Of a stretch of 64,000 nucleotides of DNA, positions 1 to 10,300 are shown piece by piece; position 1 is the stretch's first letter, and each line of letters begins with the position of its first letter. Origin of the DNA: Streptomyces venezuelae. GTDB lineage: Bacteria > Actinomycetota > Actinomycetes > Streptomycetales > Streptomycetaceae. The notes beneath the pieces are model-generated. The model worked only from the letters and a program-made list of their open reading frames with translations, was not told where the DNA came from and did not search any database. The stretch covers positions 7,340,001-7,404,000 of the forward strand of contig NZ_CP029193.1 of assembly GCF_008642355.1 (NCBI RefSeq). Reading direction: 5' to 3'. A program made the position numbers and the translations under genes.

Positions 1-1
1 G

Positions 2-3000
2 GCCGAACACGTACGCCAGGCCGTCCTCTTCCAGCCCGCCGTCGCCGAAGTCGCTGCTCGTGCACGTGCGTTCGTAGAGCTGGGCCCTGCTCCCGTGCTG
101 TCCACCGCCGCGCAGCGCACGCTCGATGACGTCGCCGACCCGCGAGAGGGCGAGCCCGTGGTCACGGCGTCCCTGCACTCGGGCAGGCCGGACGACGTCG
201 CGTTCGCGCAGGCCATGGCGCGCCTGCATGCGGTAGGCGTCGATGTGGACTGGTCGGTGTTGTTCCCGGCCGATCCGGTGCCGTGCATGGTTGAGCTGCC
301 TACGTATGCGTTTCAGCGGGAGCGGTTCTGGTTGGCGGGGCGTGTGGGGGGTGGGGATGCGGCGGGGCTGGGTCTGGTGGCTGCGGGGCATCCGTTGTTG
401 GGTGCGGCGGTGGAGTTCGCCGATCGGGGTGGCTGCCTCCTGACCGGGCGTTTGTCGCGTTCGGGGGTCTCGTGGCTTGTTGATCATGAGGTTGGCGGGG
501 CGGTGTTGGTGCCGGGTGCGGCGTTGGTGGAGTGGGCGTTGCGGGCCGGTGATGAGGTCGGTTGTGCGGTTGTGGATGAGTTGATGTTGCAGGTGCCTGT
601 GGTGGTGCCCGAGGGGTCCGGGTTGCGGGTGCAGGTGGTGGTGGGCGAGGCGGGGAAGGACGGGCGTCGCGGCATTGACGTCTACAGCCGTCCCGATGCC
701 GGTGCCGACACCTCCACCGGCGTGGGTGGTGATGACTCGTGGGTCTGCCACGCCACCGGCGTACTCGCCCCCGAGAACGCCCTGGCCGTGGACGAGACGA
801 TGTCGGGAGCCTGGCCTCCGGTCGACGCCGAGCCGTTGTCCGTCGAGGGCTTCTACGCGACGGCGGCGGAGGACGGGTACGGGTACGGCCCGGCGTTCCA
901 GGGGCTGCGAGCCGCCTGGCGGCACGGCGAGGATCTGCTGGCCGAGGTCGCCCTGCCCGAGGCCGCAGGCACGCACGACGGCTACGGCATCCACCCCGCC
1001 CTCCTCGACGCCACCCTTCACCCTCTCCTCGTTACGCGCCTCCAGGAGAGTTCCGGTGACGATCAGCTCCACGTGCCGTTCGCCTGGACCGGGGTGTCTC
1101 TGCGGGCCGTCGGTGCCACGACTGTGCGGGTGCGCCTGCGCCCGGTCGGAGAGAGCGCCGGGCGCGGAGTGAGCGTGACGGTCACCGATGCGACCGGTGG
1201 TCTCGTCCTTAGTGCTGACGCCCTGCAGACGCGTCCGGTACAGCGGGGGCAGCTGGTCGCCGCTCAACAGCGCGATGTGCGCGGCCTGTTCGCGGTGGAG
1301 TGGACCCCGCTTCCCGCACCGCAGGCAGCGGCAGAGGTGTCCGGTGCCGGGGGCTGGGTTGCCCTTGCGGGCGGCGACGCTGGTGGTGGGCTGGCTGATG
1401 TGGTGTCGGCGGTGGGTGATGTGGTGCCGTGGGCGGTGTTGGCGCCTGTTGATGCCTCCGGGGGTGACCCGTTGCGGGTTGCGGAGGGTGTGCTGTCGCT
1501 GGTGCAGGAGTTCCTGGCCGCGCCGGAGCTGGGTGAGTCCCGTCTTCTTGTGGTGACGCGCTCCGCTGTCGCCACGGATGACGGCGTCGATGTGGATGTG
1601 TCCGCGGCTGCGGTGTGGGGGCTGGTGCGCAGTGCGCAGTCGGAGAACCCGGGCCGCTTCGTCCTGCTCGACATTGATGGAGACCTGCGGACGGATGACG
1701 GTGAGGGTGCGCTGCCGCAGGCTCGCATACGCCGAGCCGTGGAGGGCCTCGACGAATCCCAACTCGCCCTCCGGGACGGGAAGCTCCACATCCCCCGTCT
1801 CACTCAGGCACGCCACTCCGCCGACATCGTCGCTCCGCCCCACGAGGCGGCCTGGCGTCTGCGGATGGTCGACGGTGGTTCGCTGGACGACCTTGCCGCG
1901 GTTGCTTGCCCGGAGGTGCTCGAACCCCTGGCGACCGGGCAGGTCCGACTTTCCGTGCACGCGGCCGGCATCAACTTCCGTGACGTGCTCGTGGCGTTGG
2001 GCATGGTCCCCGCGTACGGAGCCATGGGCGGTGAAGGTGCCGGTGTCGTGACGCAGGTCGGCCCCGGCGTGACGCACCTGTCGGTCGGTGACCGGGTGAT
2101 GGGTGTGTTCGAGGGCGCGTACGGACCCGTGGCGATCGCCGACGCGCGGATGGTCGCGCCGGTGCCGCGTGGCTGGGACATGCGGGAGGCGGCCGCGATG
2201 CCCGCGGCCTTCCTCACCGCCTGGTACGGGCTGGTCGAGTTGGCCGGGTTGAGGGCGGGCGAGCGGGTGTTGATCCATGCCGCCACGGGTGGTGTGGGGA
2301 TGGCGGCGGTGCAGATCGCCCGCCATCTCGGGGCGGAGGTGTTCGCCACGGCGAGCCCGGCGAAGCATGGCGTGCTGGAGGAGATGGGCGTCGACGCCGC
2401 GCACCGTGCGTCCTCGCGGGACCTCGCCTTCGAGGACGCGTTCCGGCGGGCCACCGACGGGCGAGGTGTGGATGTCGTGCTGAACAGCCTCACCGGAGAG
2501 TTCATCGATGCCTCTCTGCGGTTGCTGGGTGAGGGCGGTGGCCGGTTCCTGGAGATGGGCAAGACGGACCTGCGGGAGCCGGTGGAGGTGGGCACGGAGC
2601 ACCCGGGCGTCACGTACACCGTCTACGACCTGGTGGGCGATGCCGGGCCCGAACGCATCGGCCGGATGCTGGACCAGCTCGGCGCGTTGTTCGCCTCAGA
2701 CCGGCTTAAGGCCCTCCCGGTACGTTCCTGGCCGCTGGGCAAGGCGCAGGAGGCGTTCCGGTTCATGAGTCAGGCGAAGCACACGGGCAAGCTGGTGCTG
2801 GAGGTCCCGCCTGCCCTCGACCCCGAGGGCACGGTGCTGATCACCGGTGGCACCGGCGCGCTCGGGCGGGTCGTGGCGGAGCACCTGGTGCGGGAGTGGG
2901 GGGTACGGCACCTGCTGCTCGCCAGTCGGCGCGGTCCCGATGCCGCAGGCAGCGGTGAACTGGTCAGGTGGCTGGCGGAACTGGGTGCCTCGGTCGATGT

Positions 3001-4315
3001 CGTCGCGGCGGATGTGAGTGATCCGGCGTCGGTGGCGGAGTTGGTGGGCAAGACGGATCCCTCGCATCCGCTGACCGGTGTCGTGCATGCGGCGGGTGTG
3101 CTGGAGGACGCGGTGGTGACCGCGCAGACCCGGGAAGGGTTGGCGAAGGTGTGGGCGGCGAAGGCGACTGCCGCGGTGAACCTGGACGCGGCGACGCGGG
3201 ACATGCGTCTGGGTCTGTTCGTGGTGTTCTCGTCCGCCGCTGCGACGCTGGGCAGTCCGGGGCAGGCCAACTACGCGGCGGCGAACGCGTACTGCGACGC
3301 GCTGATGCGGCACCGCAGGGCCCGGGGTCTGGCGGGACTCTCGGTCGGATGGGGCCTTTGGGATTCCTCGGACGACAGGCAGAGCAACGAGGAACCCGAC
3401 GGCACATCGGGCGACGCGACAAGCGGAACGACACACGGCAGGCCGGACGGAACGACAGGCGGAACATCAGACGGCAGGCCTGACGGAACGACAGGCGGAA
3501 CGTCAGGTGACAGGCCGGGCGGAATGACGGGCGGGCTCACCGGCACCGACATCGCCCGCATGAGCCGCATCGGCGTCAAGGCCATGACCAAAGCCCACGG
3601 CCTCGCCCTCCTGGACGCCGCACACCGCCACGGCCACCCCCACCTGGTGGCCTTCAACCTCGACCTGCGCACCCTCGCCACACACCCCGTGGACACCCGG
3701 CCGGCCCTGCTGCGTGGTCTCGCCGCACCCACGACCCGCGGCGCGGCGACCAGGTCGGCCGCAGCAGCGGGCGGGCAGCCCGCGGACCTGGCGGGTCGGC
3801 TCGCCGCCCTGCCCCCGTCCGACCGCCACCACACACTGGTGCGGCTCATCAGGGAGCAGGCCGCCACCGTCCTCGGGCACCACCCCGACAGCCTCACCCC
3901 GGGCAGCACCTTCAAGGAACTCGGTTTCGACTCCCTCACCGCGGTCGAACTGCGCAACAGGCTGTCCGCCGCGACCGGCCTCCGGCTGCCCTCCGGGCTC
4001 GTCTTCGACCATCCGGACGCCGACAACCTCGCCGAACACCTCGGCGCGCAACTCGCCCCCGACGGCGACACGCCCGCCGCCGGGCAGGAGGCCACCGAAC
4101 CACTCCTGCGCGACCTCGCGAAACTCGAACACGCCCTGTCCTCCGCCCACGTCGAACACCTCGACGCCGACGCGGTCACGTCCCGCCTCGAGTCGCTGCT
4201 GTCGAAGTGGAAGTCGGCCAGTGCGGCGCCCGGCACGGGCAGCACGAAGGAGCAGCTCAAGGTTGCCACGACCGACCAGGTCCTCGACTTCATCGACAAA
4301 GAACTGGGTGTGTGA
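2..4315 (+). CDS. monAIV: Polyketide synthase, C-terminal part (module 6: end of AT, DH-ER-KR-ACP), 5' truncated by window
   Basis: The reading frame is open from base 2, so the gene starts outside the window. The first ~100 codons finish an acyltransferase whose end matches the malonyl-type ATs of modules 8 and 9. A DH follows with an intact HxxxGxxxxP motif (His codon at 485). Next are an MDR-type enoylreductase (about 1940-2800, NADPH loop TGGVG), a ketoreductase (about 2820-3650, LED motif, B-type) and an ACP with GFDSL (Ser codon at 3932). The tail ends in a C-terminal docking helix region. A full DH-ER-KR set with a malonyl AT predicts addition of acetate and complete reduction, as expected for monensin module 6 (C14-C15). 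The KR contains a 36-nt repeat insertion (3437-3544). The next gene begins 49 bases downstream. The module call is strong; the gene name rests on order and architecture. Confidence 0.9.
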   Translation, partial: AEHVRQAVLFQPAVAEVAARARAFVELGPAPVLSTAAQRTLDDVADPREGEPVVTASLHSGRPDDVAFAQAMARLHAVGVDVDWSVLFPADPVPCMVELPTYAFQRERFWLAGRVGGGDAAGLGLVAAGHPLLGAAVEFADRGGCLLTGRLSRSGVSWLVDHEVGGAVLVPGAALVEWALRAGDEVGCAVVDELMLQVPVVVPEGSGLRVQVVVGEAGKDGRRGIDVYSRPDAGADTSTGVGGDDSWVCHATGVLAPENALAVDETMSGAWPPVDAEPLSVEGFYATAAEDGYGYGPAFQGLRAAWRHGEDLLAEVALPEAAGTHDGYGIHPALLDATLHPLLVTRLQESSGDDQLHVPFAWTGVSLRAVGATTVRVRLRPVGESAGRGVSVTVTDATGGLVLSADALQTRPVQRGQLVAAQQRDVRGLFAVEWTPLPAPQAAAEVSGAGGWVALAGGDAGGGLADVVSAVGDVVPWAVLAPVDASGGDPLRVAEGVLSLVQEFLAAPELGESRLLVVTRSAVATDDGVDVDVSAAAVWGLVRSAQSENPGRFVLLDIDGDLRTDDGEGALPQARIRRAVEGLDESQLALRDGKLHIPRLTQARHSADIVAPPHEAAWRLRMVDGGSLDDLAAVACPEVLEPLATGQVRLSVHAAGINFRDVLVALGMVPAYGAMGGEGAGVVTQVGPGVTHLSVGDRVMGVFEGAYGPVAIADARMVAPVPRGWDMREAAAMPAAFLTAWYGLVELAGLRAGERVLIHAATGGVGMAAVQIARHLGAEVFATASPAKHGVLEEMGVDAAHRASSRDLAFEDAFRRATDGRGVDVVLNSLTGEFIDASLRLLGEGGGRFLEMGKTDLREPVEVGTEHPGVTYTVYDLVGDAGPERIGRMLDQLGALFASDRLKALPVRSWPLGKAQEAFRFMSQAKHTGKLVLEVPPALDPEGTVLITGGTGALGRVVAEHLVREWGVRHLLLASRRGPDAAGSGELVRWLAELGASVDVVAADVSDPASVAELVGKTDPSHPLTGVVHAAGVLEDAVVTAQTREGLAKVWAAKATAAVNLDAATRDMRLGLFVVFSSAAATLGSPGQANYAAANAYCDALMRHRRARGLAGLSVGWGLWDSSDDRQSNEEPDGTSGDATSGTTHGRPDGTTGGTSDGRPDGTTGGTSGDRPGGMTGGLTGTDIARMSRIGVKAMTKAHGLALLDAAHRHGHPHLVAFNLDLRTLATHPVDTRPALLRGLAAPTTRGAATRSAAAAGGQPADLAGRLAALPPSDRHHTLVRLIREQAATVLGHHPDSLTPGSTFKELGFDSLTAVELRNRLSAATGLRLPSGLVFDHPDADNLAEHLGAQLAPDGDTPAAGQEATEPLLRDLAKLEHALSSAHVEHLDADAVTSRLESLLSKWKSASAAPGTGSTKEQLKVATTDQVLDFIDKELGV
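242..773 (+). repeat. DH-region tract nearly identical to 12528-13059 (module 6 versus module 8)
   Basis: The two stretches align without gaps at a constant offset of 12286 with only scattered differences, far above the identity of surrounding module DNA. Similar shared tracts are 1285-1740 with 13576-14028, 2228-2575 with 14514-14855 (ER), and 3003-3650 with 15291-15937 (KR). Confidence 0.85.
3437..3544 (+). repeat. Three 36-nt tandem units inside the module 6 ketoreductase
   Basis: Units at 3437, 3473 and 3509, each encoding a 12-residue Gly/Thr/Arg-rich block of the GRPDGTTGGTSD type. They form a loop inserted between the KR active-site region and the following helix. Confidence 0.85.
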
Positions 4316-4364
4316 AACGACCGTGCACGGCGCGACAACCACGCTGAAGGCTGGGTGAACTCTC

Positions 4365-7300
4365 ATGGCGAGTGAAGAGGAACTGGTCGACTACCTCAAG
4401 CGGGTCGCCGCCGAACTGCACGACACCCGGCAGCGCCTGCGCGAGGTGGAGGACCGCAGGCAGGAACCGGTGGCCGTCGTCGGCATGGCCTGCCGTTTCC
4501 CCGGCGGCATCGAGACCCCCGAAGGCCTGTGGGACCTCGTCGCCGCCGGTGACGACGCCATCGAGCCCTTCCCCACCGACCGCGGCTGGGACCTGGAGGG
4601 CATCTACCACCCCGACCCCGACCACCCGGGCACCTGCTATGTCCGCGAAGGCGGTTTCCTCACCGCCGCCGACCGCTTCGACTCCGACTTCTTCGGCTTC
4701 AGCCCCCGCGAGGCACTGGCCAGCAGCCCGCAGCTGCGGCTGCTCCTCGAAACGTCCTGGGAGGCGCTCGAACGGGCGGGCATCGACCCGGCCACCCTCA
4801 AGGGCAGCCCCACGGGCGTCTACGTCGGTGCCGCCACCACCGGCAACCAGACCCAGGGCGACGCGGGCGGCAAGGCGACGGAGGGGTACGCGGGCACCGC
4901 GCCCAGCGTCCTCTCGGGCCGCGTCTCCTTCACGCTCGGCCTGGAGGGCCCGGCGGTGACCGTCGAGACCGCATGCTCCTCCTCGCTGGTCGCGATGCAC
5001 TTGGCCGCCAACGCGCTGCGCCAGGGCGAATGCGACCTGGCCCTGGCGGGCGGCGTCACCATCATGTCCACGCCGGAGGTGTTCACCGGTTTCTCCCGCC
5101 AGCGCGGCCTGGCACCCAACGGCCGCTGCAAGCCGTTCGCTGCCTCGGCCGACGGTACGGGCTGGGGCGAGGGCGCGGGCCTGATCCTCCTGGAACGCCT
5201 CTCCGACGCCCGCCGCAACGGCCACGACATCCTCGCCGTCATCCGCGGCTCCGCCATCAACCAGGACGGCGCCAGCAACGGCTTCACCGCCCCCAACGGC
5301 CCCTCGCAGCGGCGCGTCATCCGCCAGGCACTGGCCGGAGCCAACCTGTCCACGTCGGAGATCGACGTCGTCGAGGCGCACGGCACCGGTACGAAACTGG
5401 GCGACCCCATCGAGGCCGAGGCGCTCATCGCCACGTACGGCAAGGAGCGCGAGGACGACCGCCCGTTGTGGCTCGGCTCGGTCAAGTCCAACATCGGGCA
5501 CACGCAGGCCGCGGCCGGCGTGGCGGGTGTCATCAAGATGGTGATGGCCCTGCGGCGCGAGCTGCTGCCCGCGACGCTGAACGTCGACGAGCCGACCCCG
5601 CACGTCCAGTGGGAGGGCGGAGGAGTACGTCTCCTCACCGAGCCGGTCCCGTGGGCCCGCGGCGACCGCCCGCGCCGCGCGGGCGTCTCCTCCTTCGGCA
5701 TCTCGGGCACGAACGCGCACGTGATTCTTGAGGAAGCACCTGAAGCGTCAGCACTTCCGGTCGAGGAGGCGTCGCCGGGTGCGGTGGTGCCGTGGGTCCT
5801 CTCCGGGCGGTCCGAGGAAGCGCTGCGGGAACAGGCGCACAGGTTGCACGAGTTCGCGGCCGGGGACGGCGCGGAGGCGCTGCCGGGCGAGGTCGGCTGG
5901 TCCCTGGCCACTACGCGGTCGGTGTTCGAGCACCGGGCCGTGGTGGTGGGCCGGGACCGGGACGAGCTGGTGACCGGGGTGGCGACGCTGGCCGCGGGGG
6001 AGGCGTCTCCGGATGTCGTGTCGGGGGTGGCGTCCGGTGATGTGGGTCCTGGACCGGTGTTGGTGTTTCCGGGGCAGGGGTCGCAGTGGGTCGGGATGGG
6101 GGCGCAGCTCCTGGAGGAGTCACCCGTGTTCGCGGCCCGGATCGGTGAGTGTGAGCGGGCGCTGTCGGAGTATGTGGACTGGTCGTTGACGGAGGTGTTG
6201 CGCGGGGACGGCGGTGAGCTGTCGCGGGTGGAGGTCGTGCAGCCGGTGTTGTGGGCGGTGATGGTGTCGCTCGCGGCGGTGTGGGCGGATCAGGGGATCG
6301 TCCCGGCTGCGGTGATCGGGCATTCGCAGGGTGAGATGGCTGCCGCGTGTGTCGCGGGTGCGCTGTCGCTGGAGGATGCGGCGCGGATCGTTGCGGTACG
6401 CAGCGACGCACTGCGGCAGTTGCAGGGGCATGGTGACATGGCGTCCGTCGGCACCAGTGCAGAGCGGGTCGTCGAGCTGATCGGGGACCGGCCCGGCGTC
6501 AGCGTCGCAGCCGTCAACGGCCCCTCATCCACGGTCATTTCTGGTTCACCTGAGCATGTGGCGGCTGTCGTCGCCGAGGCGGAAGAGTGTGGTCTTCGCG
6601 CCCGGGTGATCGATGTCGGCTACGCCTCCCACAACCCCCAGATCGACGCACTGCACGATCTGCTCTCCGAGCGCCTGGCCGACATCCGGCCCGTCTCGAC
6701 TGACGTGGCGTTCTACTCGACCGTCACCGCCGAGCGGCTGGCAGACACCACCGCCCTGGATACCGCCTACTGGATCACCAACCTCCGCCAGCCCGTCCGC
6801 TTCGCCGAAACAGTCGAAGCGCTCCTTGCCGACGGCTACCGCCTGTTCATCGAGGCCAGCGCCCACCCCGTCCTTGCCCTCGGCATGGAGGAGACCATCG
6901 AGCGGGCCGATGTGCCCGCCACCGTCGTCCCGACCCTGCGCCGTGATCACGGCGACACCGCCCAGCTCACCCGCGCCGCCGCCCAGGCCTTCGCCGCGGG
7001 CGCCTACATCGACTGGCGGCGCTGGTTCCCGGCCGACCCGGCCCCTCGTACCGTCGACCTCCCCACCTATGCCTTCCAGCGTCGACGCTACTGGCTGCCG
7101 GTGGACGGCGTCGGCGACGTGCGCTCCGCGGGGCTGCGGCGGCTGGAACACACGCTGCTGCCCGCCGCGCTGGGGCTGGCCGACGGTGCGCTGGTGCTGA
7201 CGGGACGGCTCTCGGCGTCCGGCGGCGGCGACTGGCTGGCCGACCACGCGGTGGCGGGCACGACGCTCGTCCCGGGCGCCGCGCTGGTCGAGTGGGCGTT

Positions 7301-10300
7301 GCAGGCCGCCGACGAGGCGGGCTGCACCACGCTGGAGGAGCTGACGCTCCAGGCGCCCCTGGTGCTGCCGGGCAACGGAGGCCTTCAGGTTCAGGTGGTC
7401 GTGGGCGCGGCCGACGAGCAGGGCGGCCGACGTGAGGTGCGCGTCTTCTCGCGCGCCGAAGCCGAGTCGGCGACCGAGCCCGGGACCGAGCCCGGGACCG
7501 AACCCGGGACGGAGCCCGGCGGCGGGCAGGGGCGGGACGAGGACTGGCTGTGTCACGCGACCGGCGTGCTGAGCCCCGACGCCGGTGACGTACCGGAGGG
7601 ACTGAGCGGACAGTGGCCGCCGACGGATGCCGAGCCGGTGCAGATCGGCGATCTATACGAGCGGGCCGCGTCGGCAGGGTACGAGTACGGGCCTTCGTTC
7701 CGAGGCCTGCGTGCCGTATGGCGGCAAGGGCGGGACCTGCTCGCCGAGGTGCGGTTGCCGGAAGAGGCGGGGTCCGGGGACGGCTTCGGCATCCACCCCG
7801 TACTGCTCGACGCCGCACTGCACCCGGCGCTGCTCCTTGCCGACGACACCTCCGGCGAACACGAGAACGGGAACCCCAACCTCCCGTTCGCGTGGAACGG
7901 GGTGTCCCTCTGGGCCACGGGCGCCGCCACGGTACGGGTCCGACTGACGCCGTACGAGGACGGGGGCGAGGATGAGGGCGAAGGCGGTGGCGGTGGCGGT
8001 GGCGGTGGCGCGCTGCGCGTGACCGTCGCCGACGCCATGGGCGCGCCCGTGCTCAGCGTGGACTCCCTGGCTCTGCGCCCCGCCGACCCGGAACTGCTGC
8101 GCTCGGCGGGCCGGACGGGCGGCGTCACCCCCAACCTGTTCACCGTGGAGTGGACCGCGCTGCCGTCGGCAGCAGCCGTGGGGGCCAACAGCAACGCCTG
8201 GGCGGTGCTCGGTCGGCAGACGCCTGCTTGGGCGGATCCGGACACCCCCCACTACCTCGACCTGCCCGCACTGCTGGCCTTCCTCGACGAGGGGGCACAG
8301 GCTCCCGCGACGGTCTTGGTCGAGACCGCCACCCCCTCCTCCGGGACGGTCGACGCCCGAGGGCGGGCAGCCGCCGAACACATCCTGGGCCTGCTCCGGG
8401 ACTGGCTCGCCGAACCGCGTCTCACCGAGACCCGCCTCGTGCTGGTCACTCATGGCGCGGTGCCGGTGGCGACGGCCGCCCCCGATGACGACCGCAATCC
8501 CGGCTGCATCGACGTCCCCGCCTCCGCGCTATGGGGCCTCATACGTGCCGCGCAGGCCGAACACCCCGACCGCTTCGTCCTGTTGGACATCGTGGACGCG
8601 GTGGACGCGGACGCATCAGCGGCCGCCGTCGCCGCGGCCCTCGCGACCGACGAGCCTCAGTTGGCCGTCCGCCGCGGAGTGGCCCTGGCCCCCCGCCTGG
8701 CCCGCGCCACCGCCCAAACCGGAACCACCGCCAACGCAAACTCCAACACTGAAACCAACACCAACACCGACACCGAAACCGACGCCAAAACCGACACCGA
8801 AGCCGAAAGCACCCTCACCCCCAACGGCACCGTCCTCATAGCCGGCGGCACCGGCATGATGGGCGCCCTCGTCGCCGAGCACCTGGTCAGCACCTGGGCC
8901 GTACGACACCTCCTGCTCGTCAGCCGCCAAGGCCCCGACGCCCCGGGCGCCCGCGAACTCACCGACCGCCTCACGGGTCTGGGCGCCGCCGTCCGCATCG
9001 TCGCGGCCGACCTGACGGACGCACGGGCCACCGCCGACCTGGTCGCGTCGGTCGACCCCGCGCACCCGCTGACCGGTGTGATCCACGCGGCCGGTGTCCT
9101 GGACGACGCCGTGGTCACCGCGCAGACCGACGAGCAGCTGGCGAGGGTATGGGCGGCCAAGGCCTCCGTCGCCGCCAACCTCGACGCGGCGACGACGGAT
9201 CTCCCGCTCGGCCTGTTCCTCATGTTCTCCTCCGCGGCCGGTGTCCTCGGCAACGCGGGCCAGGCCGGCTACGCCGCTGCCAACGCCTTCGTCGACGCCC
9301 TGGTCGCCCGCCGCCGCGCCACAGGACTGCCGGGCCTGTCGATCGCCTGGGGCCTGTGGGCACGCGGCAGCGCCATGACCCGGCACCTGGACGACGCCGA
9401 CCTCGCGCGGCTGCGCGCCGGCGGCGTCAAACCACTCCTCGACGAGCAGGGCCTCGCCCTCCTCGACGCGGCACGCGCGGCCGCGACGCACACCTCGCTC
9501 CTCGTCGCGGCGGGTATCGACGTACGCGAACTGTCCGCGGACGACGTACCGGCGATCCTGCGCAACCTCGCGGGCCGGACCCGCCGAAGGGCGGCGGCCG
9601 ACACCGCCGTGGAGCAGGGCGCGCTGGAACGACGGCTCGCGGGCTTGGACCAGACCGAGCGCAGGGCTGCCGTCACGGACGTCGTACGCGAGTGCGTGGC
9701 GGCAGTGCTGGGTCACCGGTCCGCCTCCGACGTACGCACCGAGGCCAACTTCAAGGACCTCGGCTTCGACTCGCTCACGGCCGTCCAGCTCCGCAACCGC
9801 CTCTCCGCGGCCAGCGGCCTCCGCCTGCCCGCCACTCTGGCCTTCGACCACCCCACCCCCCAGGCCCTCGCGGCCCACCTCTGCACCCGCCTCGGCGGAG
9901 CGACCGCGGCCCCCGCCACGCCTTCGTCCGCCGCCCCGCCTGTCCCCACGACGGACGACCCGGTGGCCATTGTCGCCATGGCCTGCAAGTACCCGGGCGG
10001 AGTGACAACGCCCGAAGGGCTCTGGGACCTGGTCGAGGCGGGTGTCGACACGGTCGGCGCATTCCCGACCACACGCGGCTGGGACCTGGAACGCCTCTTC
10101 CACCCCGACCCGGACCACCCCGGCACCAGCTACGCGGACGAAGGCGCCTTCCTGCCCGACGCGGGTGACTTCGACGCGGCGTTCTTCGGGATCAATCCGC
10201 GGGAGGCGTTGGCGATGGATCCGCAGCAGCGTCTGCTGTTGGAGGCGTCGTGGGAGGTGTTCGAGCGTGCGGGGATCGACCCGACGACGCTCAAGGGCAG

